64,000 nucleotides of DNA from R-RK-3 sp963842775 (GCA_963842775.1 CAWJHQ010000006.1:323719-387718); one strand, 5' to 3'; shown: positions 1-12,757, numbered from the stretch's first letter. The notes: generated from the sequence alone by a model not told the origin. A program made the numbers and translations.

Positions 1-924
1 AGCTCTCCGTGCATACTGTCGATTACTTCCGCGCCATCGTCGACGACCCCTATCTGTTCGGCAAGATCGCCGCAAACCACGCGCTCGGCGACATCTTCGC
101 CATGGGAGCCGAACCGCAATCGGCGCTCGCCATCGCCACGGTGCCTTACGGGCTCGAAGCCAAGGTCGAGGCCGATCTAACCGCAATGATGGCCGGAGCG
201 AACGAGATACTTCGTGCGGCGGGGTGTGCGCTCGTCGGGGGGCACACGTCGGAAGGCGCGGAGCTGGCGCTGGGGTTCTCGGTGAACGGTCTCGTGGAGC
301 GCGAGCGCGTCCTGCGCAAGGGGGGCATGATGCCCGGCGATATGCTGATCATCACAAAGCCCATCGGCACGGGAACGCTTCTCGCGGCCGATATGCGGGG
401 CAAGGCGAAAGCCCGGTGGGTGATGGCCGCGATTGCCCATATGACGCAATCGAACGCCGGCGCCGCCAACCCGCACCGACACGGCGCGACCGCCGCGACC
501 GATGTGACCGGCTTCGGCCTCCTCGGCCATCTGGTGGAGATGGTGAAGGCAAGCGGCGTCGATGTCTCGCTGGAACTGGCGCGGATTCCGCTGCTGGCCG
601 GCGTAGCTGAAACGCTCTCGCTCGGGATATTCTCCTCGCTGCAGCCGCAAAATGTCAGGCTGCGCCGCGCCATCGAGCAATCTCGAAGAGGCGAGCCGCG
701 CCGTCCTTTCTCCCGCCTTGTTCGATCCGCAAACGGCGGGCGGTCTGCTGGCGTCGGTTCCGCGCGGCCGGGCGGATGCCTGCCTCGCGGCGCTGCGTGC
801 CGCCGGCTATCATCACGCCGCGATCATCGGCGCCGTCGCGCCTCGTCGGATGCGCTCGCGCCCATTACCGTTCGTGTCTGCGCAAACCGCTGACAACGGG
901 ACGCGCACCGACCTTCCGTATTAA
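1..924 (+). CDS. selD: Selenide, water dikinase (SelD), 5'-truncated, one frameshift
   Basis: Makes selenophosphate from selenide and ATP for selenoprotein and selenouridine synthesis. The reading frame is already open at base 1, so the N-terminus, including the catalytic Cys/Sec region, lies outside the window. Visible family signatures are TVDYFRAIVDDPYLFGKIAA, the ALGDIFAMGA segment, GGHTSEGAELALG, the ATDVTGFGLLGH core and, after the shift, FDPQTAGGLLASV near the C-terminus. The frame changes near base 678, where IE is followed by NLEEASRA in another frame; one indel restores a continuous SelD, so this is probably a sequence error. In many alphaproteobacteria SelD is fused to an N-terminal flavin oxidoreductase, which cannot be tested here. 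Confidence 0.85.
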
Positions 925-1000
925 CCCTATTTCCGATCGCATGGAAACGGTGCTTTAGCGCCGGATTGGCGAATTTCCTCGTCGCCCGACCCCGTCCATA

Positions 1001-1036
1001 GGACCTCAGTCTGACACCATTTTTGGACCATGGTCT
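1001..1036. promoter_or_regulatory. Tandem RGAC-N4-GTCY palindromes upstream of the peroxidase gene
   Basis: Two palindromic sites lie in the 274-base gene-free stretch before the peroxidase: GGACCTCAGTCTG at 1001-1013 and GGACCATGGTCT at 1025-1036. Their centres are about 24 bases apart, close to two helical turns, as expected for a dimeric regulator bound on one DNA face. Similar sites precede gspG, separate gspE from gspL and precede the RTX operon. A GCAAGC...GCTTGC inverted pair follows at 1040-1068. The regulator is unknown; the nearby NarL-type response regulators are candidates by inference only. Confidence 0.4.
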
Positions 1037-1198
1037 TTTTGCAAGCCCCTGGAATTAGCGTAGCTTGCAAGCCTGGGATAGAGGTCGCAGTGCGCATTGC
1101 GACCATAACTGGGCTCTCTTTTTGGGCTTTTCGCGTGGGCTGACACAACAGTTCCGCATGGTGCCGTCAATCGGCTTTGCGTCATACTGGAGTGAATA

Positions 1199-4100
1199 AT
1201 GGTTACGTACATCGCAAGCGATCTGGAATTCATTCTTGATCAAATCCGCATCGCCGAGGCACATGCTGGCGGTACGCCCCTTATTGAGCTTGTTCCGAAT
1301 GTGCAGGTGCCATTCGGGCTGCGCACCGTCGACGGATCGTTCAACAATCTTGTCACCGGCCAGGACGCCTTCGGCGCGGCTGACAATGCCTTCCCCGGCT
1401 GCTCGACCCGGACTTCATCAACGCTCAGTATGCCTCCAGCAATTCGGTCGTCGATCCCCAGCCGCGCATAATTTCCAATCTGATCGTCGACCAGACCGCG
1501 AACAATCCCGCCGCCGTGGCCGCCAATGGCGGCGCATCCGAGCCGTTGTCAGCCCTGGCCTGGACGGCATTTTCGGGACCGCTGACGATGTCGACGTTTT
1601 CTTCATTCCGAACTCGACGCCGGACGCGGGTCTCACGCGCGCCATTCAATGCGTGGATGACGTTCTTCGGCCAGTTCTTCGATCACGGCCTCGACCTGGT
1701 GACCAAGTCGAGCACCGAAATCATATTCATTCCGCTGCAGCCGGACGATCCGCTTTTCGTCCCAGGCAGCCCGACCAATTTCATGGTGCTGGCACGCGCG
1801 ACGCAGGTGAACGGCCCGGGCGCGGACGGTATTCTTGGGACCGCCGACGACACCACGCATGAGGCGGAGAATACCACGTCGCCCTTCGTCGACCAGAACC
1901 AGACCTACAGCTCGCATCCCTCGCATCAGGTGTTCCTGCGCGCCTACGAAGCTGAACGCCGCAGGCGATCCTGTCGCCACAGGCGGCCTGATCACCAACC
2001 GCAATCTGGGCGCCGACGGCGAGTTCGGCACGGCCGACGACACCGAACTCGGCGGCATGGCCACCTGGGCGGTGCTGAAGGCCCAGGCGCACGATATCCT
2101 CGGCATCAACCTCACCGATGCCGACGTGTTCAACGTTCCGCTTCTGGCGACGGACGCCTATGGGAATTTCATCAAGGGACCGAATGGCTTCCCGCAAGTC
2201 GTGATGACCGACGGCAGCCTCGTCGAAGGCAACCCCGACGCGCCCATCGACCTGACGAATGCAGTGCGCACGGGCCATCAATTCCTGATCGACGTCGCCC
2301 ATAGTGCCGTCCCCTTCGACACGAACGGCAATGCCCGTCGACTCGCCGATGCCGATGGCGTGGCCGGCGGGCCTGTCGCGGCGGGCGAGTACGACGACGA
2401 ACTGCTCGACGCGCACTACATGGCCGGCGACGGCCGCGTGAACGAGAATATCGGGCTGACGGCTGTCCATGCCATCTTCCACTCCGAGCATAACCGGCTG
2501 CTGGAGCACACCAAGGAGGTGGCGCTTGCCTCGGGCGATCTGGGACTGCTCAATGAATGGCTGCTGACGCCGGTCGCCGCCCTCCCGACGACCCAGGCCC
2601 AGATCGACGCGCTGGAATGGAACGGCGAACGCCTCTTCCAGGCCGCGAAGTTCGGCACCGAGATGCAGTATCAGCATCTCGTCTTCGAGGAGTTCGCGCG
2701 CACCATCCAGCCGCAGGTCGACGCATTCCTGGCGCCCAACGGTTACGACACGACCATCGATGCCTCCATCGTCGCCGAATTCGCCCATACCGTTTACCGC
2801 TTCGGCCATTCGATGCTGACGGAGACGGTGGACCGCTATGACGCCGACTTCAATACCGTCGGCGGCGACGCGCAGACTCGGCCTGATCGCGGCCTTCCTC
2901 AACCCGCTCGCTTACGCCGAGAGCGGCTTGACGGCTGAGGCAGCCACCGGGGCTATCGTGCGCGGCCTGACCCGCCAGGTGGGCAACGAGATCGACGAGT
3001 TCGTCACTGAAGCCCTGCGCAACAATCTTGTCGGGCTGCCGCTCGACCTGCCGGCGCTCAACATCGCGCGCGGCCGCGACACCGGTATCCCGTCGCTGAA
3101 CGAGGCTCGCGCCCAGTTCTTTGAAATGACCGGCGACAGCCAGCTCAAGCCCTATACGAGCTGGGCCGATCTGGCGCACAATTTGAAGCACGCGGAATTG
3201 CTGATCAATTTCATCGCCGCTTACGGCACGCATGCCTCCATCACGGGCGCGACGACGCTGGATGCCAAGCGCGCCGCGGCGACGCTTCTCGTGCTCGGCG
3301 ACGGCGACGACTTCGACGGTGTCGACATCGGTGGCGTTCAATTACCGCGAATCGCCTCGACTTCCTGAACGCGACCGGCGAATTTGCCGGCGGCGCCCTC
3401 GGCGGCCTCAATGATATCGACTTCTGGATCGGCGGCCTTGCGGAAAAGCAGATGCCGTTCGGCGGCCTGCTCGGCTCGACGTTCAATTTCGTCTTCGAGA
3501 CGCAGCTCGAAGCCCTGCAGGATGGCGACCGGTTCTATTATCTATCCCGCACGGCGGGCATGCATTTCGGCAGCGAGCTTGAGCAGAACTCCTTCGCCAA
3601 GCTGGTGATGGCCAATTCCGACGCGACACATCTGTCCAGCCTGATCTTCCAGACGCCCAACTTCATTCTTGAGGTCGATCAATCCCGTCAGTTTACCGGG
3701 CTTGGCGCCGACGGCCGTGCCGACCCGACGGGCGGCATCTTCATCGGCGATGTCGAGGTTACGCCGCTGGTCATCCGCGACAATCCCGCCACGGCCGGCG
3801 CGGATGCCAACTACCTGCAATATACCGGCGAAGATCACGTCGTGCTCGGCGGCACCGACGGGAACGACATCCTCATCGCCGGCGACGGTGACGACACGCT
3901 CTATGGCGATGGCGGCAATGATCGCCTCGAAGGCGGCTACGGCAACGACACGCTGCTGGGCGGCGACGGCGACGACATCATCCAGGACATGGGCGGTGAC
4001 GACAAGCTCGACGGTGGCGCCGGCAACGACGTCATCCAGGCCGGCAATATGGCGGTCGGCGGTGTTGGCAATCTGATCTTCGGCGGCACCGGCAACGATT

Positions 4101-7100
4101 TCATCATTACCACGGAAGACTTTTCGACCACCTTCGCCGGCGAGGGCGACGACTTCATCCTCGGCGCCAAAACCAACCTGCCGCCCACCGGCAATGAGGG
4201 CGACGACTGGATCGAAAAAGGCACGCAGGACGGCGCGCCAGGCGATAATTTCAGCCCCCTGCTTCTCGATAACGTCAACGGCAACGACATCTTCGTCGGC
4301 GGCGGCGGCTTCGACGAGATGATCGGCGAAGGCGGCGACGACATCTTCGTGGGCAGCGATGCCCAGGACAAGATGGAGGGCATGTCCGGCTTCGACTGGG
4401 TGACCTACAAGAACGATCGTTGCGGCGTAACCGCCGACCTGACGCTTCCGGCGCTGGCACAGCCGCATGGCGACACACCCATCGCCAATGCCGGGCCTGT
4501 AATCGCGGTTGGCGCTTCGCCCGCCTCGATCCTTGACCGGTTCGACGAAGTGGAAGGCCTTTCAGGCTCCGCCCATGCAGATATTCTGCGAGGTGACAAT
4601 ATCGATGCGGTCACGATCCTCAATCATGGCGGCGCCACCGGCGGCGCGCTGACCAATGTCGGCCTGATCGACGGCTTGCAGGAGCTGCTTGGCGGCGCGG
4701 ACGGTTTCGCCACCGGCAACATCATCCTGGGCGGTGCGGGCAGCGACATCATCGAAGGCCGCGGCGGCGACGACCTGATCGACGGCGACCGTGCGCTTAA
4801 CGTGCGCATCAGCGTGCGCGCCAACGCGGACGGCACCGGTCCCGAGATCGCCAGCTTCGACAGCATGGAGCCGATGATCCCGCTCATGCTGAACGGAACC
4901 TACACTGCCGGCCAGCTCAAAGCCGTGCGCGAAATCGTCGACGTCGACGACCACTTCGACACGGCCGTTTTCACCGGCAATTTTGCCGATTATCAGTGGA
5001 TCGTGAACGACAATGGCACGCTCGACACCAACGATGACGTGGTCACCATCACCGACACCGTCGTTGGACGTGACGGCACCGATACGCTGAAGCATATCGA
5101 GCGGCTGCAATTCAACGATCAATCCTGGACGCTTGTCGGGCGACAACTTCGATCCGCTCGGCCAAGTCGCCGTCTCGGACGACACACCCGCGGTCGGGCA
5201 ACTTCTTACGGCATCCATCGCGGGCGTGACCGACGATGACAATGTCTCCGCCACCAATCCCACTGGCGCGATCACCAGCCCTGTGTCCTATATCTGGCAG
5301 GTCGACCGCCTTGGTGACGGCATCTTCGAGGACATCGTCCTGCTGCCGGCCGGCGACCTTGCGTTCCAGAGCGCCAACGGCCGCAGCTTCCGCGTAACCG
5401 AGGATCTCGCCGGGCTCGCGCTGCGCGTCAAGGCGATCTTCCAGGATGCCAATGGCGTCACCGAAACGGTGTTCTCGCCGGCCACCGGTGCCGTCGCAGC
5501 CGTCCCGCGTCGCGCCGCCGGTCGTCCCCGTTGCCGGTCCCGAAACCGTCGAGGCGGGCGTGGGCGTCGATCTTATCCGCTCCGACCTGAATTTCATTCT
5601 CAACCAGATCAAGATCGCCGAAGCACAGACGGCCGGCGCGGATATCCTTGACCTCATTCCGAATGTGCGGGCGCCGCTTGGCCTGCGCACGGTGGACGGC
5701 AGCTTCAACAATCTGATGCCCGGCCAGGACCACTTCGGCGCAGCCGATAACGTCTTCCCGCGTTTGAGCGACCCGCAATTCAATGCCAGCGGAAGATGGC
5801 ACGTCCTACCAGCAGACCAACGGCTTGGTCATCAACTCGCAGCCTCGCACGATCTCCAACCTGATCGTCGATCAGACCGCCAACAATCCCGCCGCCTATG
5901 CCACCGCCTATGATGTCGGCGCTGGACGGAGTGCTCCACACGGCTGACGACGTCCTGAAGGATGGCGTGCGTATCGTCGCCAGCCCCGGCCTCGACGGCG
6001 ACGTTCGGCACCGCCGACGACAAGGAGGTGTTCCAGTTCGATAACGTCGCGCCCGACGATGGCCTGTCCGCGCCGTTCAACGCATGGATGACCTTCTTCG
6101 GCCAGTTCTTCGATCACGGCCTCGATCTCGTGACCAAGGGCGGCAGCGGCACGATCTTCATTCCGCTGCAGCCGGACGATCCGCTTTTCGTCGCCGGGCA
6201 GCCCGACCAATTTCATGGTGCTGACGCGGGCGACCAATCAGCCCGGCGCGGACGGCGTGCTCGGCACGGCGGACGATATTCACGAGCACACGAATACGAC
6301 GTCGCCCTTCGTCGACCAGAACCAGACCTATAGCTCGCATCCTTCGCATCAGGTGTTCCTGCGCGCTTATGAGATCAACGCCGACGGCGATCCTGTCAGC
6401 GACGGGCCGAGCTGATCACCAATCGTGACCTCGGCGCCGACGGCATCTTCGGCACCGCCGACGACGTGGAAATCGGCGGCATGGCCACATGGGAGGTGGT
6501 GAAGGCGCAGGCGCGCGACATGCTCGGCATCAACCTCACCGACGCCGATGTTTCAACAGCGTTCCGCTGCTGGCGACCGACGCCTATGGCAATTTCATCA
6601 AGGGACCGAACGGCTTCCCGCAGGTCGTGATGAAAGGCGTCGATGGCATTGCCGGTACGGCGGACGACATCCTCGTGGAAGGCAATCCCGCCAGCGCCGA
6701 TCACCCTGGCCAACGCGGTCCGCACCGGCCATGCGTTCCTGACGACATCGCGCATTGCGCCGATCCGTGGGCGAGCACGACGGCAATCCGGTCTCGTCCG
6801 GGACAGGCGACGGCGTCATGCGGACGATGTCGCCGGCAGCCCGGTCGCGCTAGGCATCTACGACAACGAGCTGCTGGACAAGCATTACATCGCCGGCGAC
6901 GGCCGCGTGAACGAAAATATCGGCCTGACGGCGGTCCATGCGGTCTTCCACTCCGAGCACAACCGGCTGGTCGAGCAGACCAAGGGCACGGTCCTTGCAT
7001 CGCTGGATCTGGCCTTCCTGAAGGAATGGCTGCGCGATCCGGACGCGCCGCGACGTTCCCGACGACTCCGGCGGAGATCGACGCGCTGGAATGGAACGGC

Positions 7101-9606
7101 GAGCGCTTGTTCCAGACGGCGAAATTCGGCACCGAGATGCAATATCAGCATCTCGTCTTCGAGGAGTTCGCGCGCATCATCCAGCCGAATGTCGACCTCT
7201 TCTTCGCGCCGACGCAGGTGTATGACGTCGATCTCGATCCCTCCATCGTCGCGGAATTCGCGCACACGGTTTACCGCTTCGGCCATTCGATGCTGACCGA
7301 GACGGTGGATCGCTTCGATGCCGACTTCAATACCGTCACTGATGACGTCAATAAGACCCGCAGATCGGCCTGATCGCGGCCTTCCTCAACCCGCTCGCCT
7401 TCGCCGATAGCGGTCCGACGCCCGAAGAGGCGGCCGGCGCCATCGTGCGCGGCGTCACCCGTCAGGCGGGCAACGAGATCGACGAATTCGTCACCGAAGC
7501 GCTGCGCAACAACCTCGTCGGCTTGCCGCTCGACCTTCCGGCGATCAACATCGCGCGTGGCCGCGACACCGGCATTCCGTCGCTGAACGAGGCCCGCCGC
7601 GACTTCTACGCAATTGACCGGCGACAGCCAGCTCAAGCCCTATACGAGCTGGGCCGACCTGGTGCAGAACCTGAAGCATCCGGAATCGCTGATCAACTTC
7701 ATCGCGGCCTACGGCACGCATGAGACCATCATCAATGCCGATACGCTGGATGAGAAGCGCGCGGCGGCCACGGCCTTGGTGCTCGGCGGCCCCGGCGCAC
7801 CGGCCGACCGCTTCGACTTCCTCAACGGCACCGGCGCCTGGGCCAACACGGCGAACGGCGTGACCATCACCGGCGTCGACGATATCGACTTCTGGATCGG
7901 CGGCCTCGCCGAGGAGATCATGCCGTTCGGCGGCATGCTGGGCTCGACCTTCAACTTCGTCTTCGAGACGCAGCTCGAAAAGCTGCAGGACGGCGACCGC
8001 TTCTATTATCTGGAGCGCACGGCAGGCCTCAACTTCAATGCCGAGCTGGAAAGCAACTCCTTCGCCAAGCTGATCATGGCGAATACCGATGCCACGCATC
8101 TGCCCGGCATTGTCTTCACCACCCCGGGCTATATTCTTGAGGTTGACCAGTCCAAGCAGTTCAACGGCGAACTCGGCAGCGCGGATCCGACCAGCGGCGA
8201 CACGCTGCTGACGCCGGAGGTCATCCGCGACAATCCCGACACGGCCGGCCCCGACAGCAACTATCTCGAATATACCGGCGACCGAGCATGTCGTGCTCGG
8301 CGGCACCAATCCGGGAGTCGTCAACCCGAGCGGCAATGACATTCTCATTGCCAGCGAAGGCGACGACACGGTCTGGGGCGACGGAGGCAACGACCGCATC
8401 GAAGGCGGCGCGGGCAACGATCAGCTGCGCGGCGGCGCCGGTGACGACATCATCACCGACAGCGGCGGCGACGACAACATCCAGGGTGGCGACGGCAACG
8501 ACGTCATCCATGGCGGCAACGGCGTCAATCTGCTCATCGGCGGCTTCGGCAGCGACTTCATCGTCACCGGCGAAGACGCGCTCGGAAGCCATCGGCGGCG
8601 CCGGGCAACGACTTTATCCTGGGCTCGAAGGCCAACGAACAGGATATGGGCAACGAGGGCGACGACTGGATCGAAGGCGGCACGTCCGACGGCGCTCCGG
8701 GCGACAATTTCGACCCGCTCGGCAACGATCCGGTCATCGGCAACGACGTCTATATCGGCAAGGGCGAGAACGACAAGTTCAACGGCGAAGGCGGCGACGA
8801 CATCATGGTCGGCAGCCCCGGCCTGGGCGACCGCTATATCGGCGGCTCGGGCTTTGACTGGGCGACCTTCAAGGACGATGCGTTCGGCGTCACGGTCGAT
8901 ATGAGCGACCGCTTCTTCGATCAGCCGCCGCAACCGGGTTCGGGCGCGTCGGCGCTGGTGCGCTTCGACATCGTCGAAGGCGTGTCGGGCTCGTCGAAGG
9001 GCGACGTGCTGCGAGGCGACAACGAAGACGCAGCGTCGCTGCGGACAGCCGGCGCCACCGGCAGCGTGCTGACCAATATCGCGCTGATCAATGGTCTGGC
9101 GGAACTGCTCGAGGGAACCACCACCACAATTGACGGCGTGGAGTTCTTCGACGGCGGCAACATCATCCTCGGCGGCGGTGGCAGCGATATCATCGAAGGC
9201 CGCGACGGCAACGACCTGATCGATGGCGACGCCTGGCTCAATGTACGCATCAGCGTGCGGGCCACCGTCGATACCAACGGTGACGGCGTCCCGGACCGGG
9301 ACGCCAGCGGGAAGCTCGTTCTCGGCGCCGAGATCGCCAGCTTCGACAGCATGGAGCCGATGATCCCGCTCATGGTGGCCGGAACCTACAATCCCGGCCA
9401 GCTTCAGATCGTGCGCGAGATCCTCTACACGACCGGTCCGACGGATTTCGATACGGCCGAATTCAATGGCGATCGGGCGAATTACACCATTGTAGACAAT
9501 TTGGACGGCACCTTTACCGTGACCGACAATGTCGGCACCGAAGGCACCGACACCTTGAAGCACATCGAGCGCCTGCAATTCGCAGATCAGGCGATCGTCG
9601 CTTGAC
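1199..9606 (+). repeat. Long tandem duplication inside the peroxidase gene (unit about 4 kb)
   Basis: The segment 1199-5136 and the segment 5566-9606 encode the same domain order: peroxidase core, RTX repeats, linker, start of an Ig-like unit. Long stretches are near-identical in protein, for example DGSFNNL, TTSPFVDQNQTYSSHPSHQV, YGNFIKGPNGFPQV, FWIGGLAE and EIASFDSMEPMIPLM occur in both copies. The duplication gives one polypeptide two haem sites. The similarity lets frameshifts in one copy be corrected against the other. Confidence 0.8.
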
Positions 9607-12102
9607 GGTCTGAATGCCCCGCCGGTTGGCCAGCTCGTCATCTCGGACGCAACGCCGGACGAGAACCAGACGTCTGACGGTCTCCATCGCCGGAGTGACC
9701 GACGCCAACAACCCTGGCGGCGGAGCCATCACCGGACCGGTGTCGTACTTCTGGCAGGAAGATCTGGGCACCGGCGTGTTCACCGACATCCTGCTGTTCG
9801 GCGCCGGCGAAGCCGCACGGGCGACGGGCCTGACGTTCACGCCTACCGAGGACCAGGTCGGCTCCCTGCTGCGGGTGCGGGCCGTCTACAAAGACGCCAA
9901 CGGCGTGCTGGAGCAAGTGTTCTCAGCACCGACGGCGGCGGTTGCGAACGTCGACAACGCGCCTGTAGGCCTGCCCACGATCAGCGATCTGACGCCGACT
10001 GAAGGCAGCCTGCTGACGGCCTCGACCGCTGGCATCAGCGACGCCGACGGGCTGACCACGGCCATCTTTACCTTCCAGTGGCAGCAGTCGGGTGTCGGCG
10101 GCGGCGGTACGTTCACCGACATCGCCGGTGCGACATCGGCAGCCTTCACGCCGACACAGGACCAGGTCAACCGCCAGCTCCAGGTTGTGACGACCTACAC
10201 GGACGACAACGGTACGACCCACTCGGTCATTTCGGCGGCCACGGTCGTGACCGGCGACCTGTTCGTGGGTACCAACGCGGTTAACGCCTTCACCGGTAAT
10301 GCAGGCGAGGACAACGCTCTCAGGCGACGGCGGCAACGATATCCTCAACGGGCTCGGCGGCAATGACATCCTCAACGGCGATGCCGGGGTCGATGTGATC
10401 CTCGGCGGGGCCGGGAACGATGTCATCCGCGGCGGCATCGGCAACGATGTGCTGCAAGGCGAGGCCGGCAACGACGTCTTCAACTACGTCTTCGGCGATG
10501 GCGCCGACAACGTCAACGGCGGCGCGGATACGGACACGCTCAACATCCTCGGGACAGCGGCGGCAGATACGCTCGATGTCGTCTTCAACGGCACGGCGTT
10601 GACCACCGCCGAGGGCGGGGCGCTTACCAGCGTCGAATCGGTGACCGCCAATCTGCTCGGCGGCGTCGACACGCTCAGCTATGCCGCGACGGTTGCGGCC
10701 AATGGCGTGACCGTGAACCTCACAACGAACACGGCGTCGGGCTTTACGTCCATCACCGGCATCGAGAACGTGACCGGCGGCGCCGGCGCCGACAATCTCA
10801 CCGGCAATGCAGGGGCCAACATCCTCACGGGTGGCACCGGCAACGACGTGCTCAATGGCGGACTGGGCATTGATACGCTCAGCGGCGGCGGCGGCATCGA
10901 CACGGCGTCCTATTTCGGCGAGGTCGACGACATGTTCGTCTTCCTTAACGGAGCGACGGGCGATACGCGGCGCGGATCGGCGGCGGCAGCCATCGAGGAC
11001 ACTCTGACGAGCATCGAAAGCGTCATCGGCGGCTTCGGCAACGACACGATCACCGCCAACGGCAACGCCAACACGCTTGACGGCGGCGACGGCAACGACA
11101 CGATCTCGGCCGGCGGCGGCGTGGATATCGTCCTCGGCGGCGCCGGGAACGACACCATCACCGGCGGCACCGGCAACGACAATCTCAGCGGCGGCATCCG
11201 GCAACGATACCTTCCGCTACACGATCGGTGACGGCGCCGATACTGTCGACGGCGGGGTCGGGTTCGATACGCTCGCCATTCTCGACACGAACGCCACAAA
11301 CACGCTCGACGTGATCTTCAACGGTACGGCGATCACGACGGTCGAGGGCGGCACAGTGACGGGCATCGAAGCCATCACGGCGGACATGCTCGGCGTCAAC
11401 GACCGGCTGAGCTACGCCGGATCGACGGCAGGCGTGATAGTCGACCTGGGCGCGGGAACCGCATCAGGCTTTGCCTCGATCGCCAATATCGAGAACGTCT
11501 CGGGCGGTTTGGGCGCCGACACGTTCACCGGCAATGCGGGGGTGAATAACTTTGCCGGCGGCGCGGGCGACGACAACTACTTCGTTGGCATCGGCGATAC
11601 CATCACCGAGGCCGCGGCCGGCGGCACCGATACTGCCTTCGCCACCGGCAACACATACACCCTCGGCGGGAATGTGGAGAACCTGACCTTCGTCGGCACG
11701 GGCGGCTTCACCGGCACCGGTAACGCATTGGGCAATGTGATCACCGGCGGCACCGGATCCGATGTTCTCAGCGGCGGCGGCGGTGCGGACACGCTGATCG
11801 GCGGCGCTGGCTCCGACTCGCTCAATGGCGGCGCTGGTAACGATATGTTCGTGTTCCGTCCCACCGACGGCGCCGGTGCAGACACGATCACCGGCGGATT
11901 TGACGCCAACGCCGTAGGTGGTCAGGATCTGATGGACCTCACCGCTTTCGGTATCCTCCCTGGCGACTTCGCAAGCCAAGTCGTCATTCAGGATCTCGGC
12001 AACGATACGTCGGTGACTATCGACACGAGCCACATCATCTTTCTGCTTGGCGTTAATGGAAACGGAACGAACGTCATCACGATCGACGATTTCTTGCTAT
12101 AA
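1199..12102 (+). CDS. Giant RTX-type animal haem peroxidase (MopA-like), duplicated catalytic module, many frameshifts
   Basis: About 3,600 residues, predicted secreted oxidase of the peroxidase-cyclooxygenase superfamily. Each of two modules (about 1199-3700 and 5566-8200) has the distal haem motif FGQFFDHGLDL, EHNRL, the proximal-histidine motif YRFGHSMLTETVDR and ARGRDTGIPSLNEAR. Each is followed by RTX nonapeptides (GGxGNDxL; about 3850-4110 and 8300-8560) and a region with DILRGDN. Ig-like segments occur at 5135-5500 and 9614-10250, then a long C-terminal RTX region (10299-11860) and the tail TIDDFLL, typical of type I secretion cargo. Frame changes include about 1399, 1535, 1640, 1950, 2875, 3345, 5140 and 5508, more than twenty in all, with no in-frame stops once each is bridged. 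Bacterial relatives include MopA, a Mn(II)-oxidising peroxidase; substrate here is unproven. The start at 1199 was chosen because module 2 begins with a matching sequence. Confidence 0.85.
10299..11860 (+). repeat. C-terminal RTX (calcium-binding nonapeptide) region of the peroxidase
   Basis: Repeats of the form GGxGNDxLx occur in several blocks, for example GDGGNDILNGLGGNDILNG near 10320 and GGTGSDVLSGGGGADTLIGG near 11750. They are separated by beta-rich spacers containing TLDVVFNGTAL-like sequences, themselves present twice (about 10560 and 11300). Such repeats bind calcium and fold after export. One frame change lies near 11200. Confidence 0.85.
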
Positions 12103-12112
12103 TGCATCCGCT

Positions 12113-12140
12113 GGCGGCCGGAATCTTCCTTTCGGCCGCC
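12113..12140 (+). terminator. Stem-loop between peroxidase and hlyC-like gene
   Basis: GGCGGCCG at 12113-12120 pairs perfectly with CGGCCGCC at 12133-12140 across a 12-base loop, 11 bases after the peroxidase stop. No strong U-tract follows, so it is more likely a partial attenuator or an RNA-stabilising hairpin than a full terminator. It could lower expression of the downstream gene relative to the peroxidase. Confidence 0.35.
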
Positions 12141-12168
12141 GGCAACATTTTGCCATAGGAGATATTGG

Positions 12169-12757
12169 ATGATTTTGGGCCGATCGAAGCCGAAAGCCGC
12201 GACCCCGCCAGTCGAGCCGCAAGTGAAGGCGCCGGAACAGCCGCAAGCGACCGACGCGGCCGCGGCCGCCCCGAACCAGCCGATCCGCCCGCGCGATGCA
12301 CGCCAGATCCGGATCGCGCAGTCATTTGCCCAAGTGGTCGCCGTGCTGATGCGCGACCCGAATTTCAAGAAACTGCCGCTGGCCGATCTGGAATGGCTCG
12401 TGCTGCCTCCGCTGATGGCTGGTCAATTCCGGCTGGCCCATATGCAGACGCAACAACCTGGCAACGACAAACAGCCGGGTATGACTGGTTCCCGTCGGCG
12501 TGGCGCTGTGGGCGCGCGTCTCGCCCGCGATCGATAAGAGGCTGTCGGAAAATCTCGAGGAGGCGGTGCGCTTACAGCCGAATGAATGGGCGTCGGGCGA
12601 CAAGTGGTGGCTGATGGTTGCCGCGGGTGATCCACGCACCGTTCCTGCTTTCGTGCAACAGCTCGAGAAGACCGAGTTCAAGGGCAAGCAGGTCAAGCTG
12701 CGCCGACGCGGCCCCGATGGCAAGGTCATGGTCGCGACGATTGGCGAGCCCGCCTAA
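12169..12757 (+). CDS. HlyC-family (RTX lysine acyltransferase-like) protein lacking catalytic His and Asp, one frameshift
   Basis: HlyC-type enzymes transfer fatty acyl groups from acyl-ACP to lysines of RTX toxins. This protein aligns along the family: MRDPNFKKLPL, VLPPLMAGQF, VALWARVS, NEWASGDKWWL. At the position of HlyC His23 it has Phe (DPNF against SPLH), and at Asp92 it has Val (WWLMV against WFIDW). Both residues are needed in HlyC and ApxC, so it is either a non-acylating adaptor or uses another mechanism. ATG 12169 follows AGGAG, and the gene lies 66 bases after the peroxidase, suggesting a dedicated partner. A frame change near 12485 splits it; the two halves join naturally. An intact paralogue lies at 32604-33143. 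Confidence 0.75.

Noticed and set aside
1781..2902. Long minus-strand open frames opposite the peroxidase
   Set aside because: They mirror the GC-rich coding strand, have no family resemblance, and the plus strand carries clear peroxidase motifs.
1199..12102. Calling the peroxidase a pseudogene
   Set aside because: All frames are free of internal stops between indels, the catalytic motifs are intact in both modules, and indels also interrupt essential genes such as tkt and hisN.
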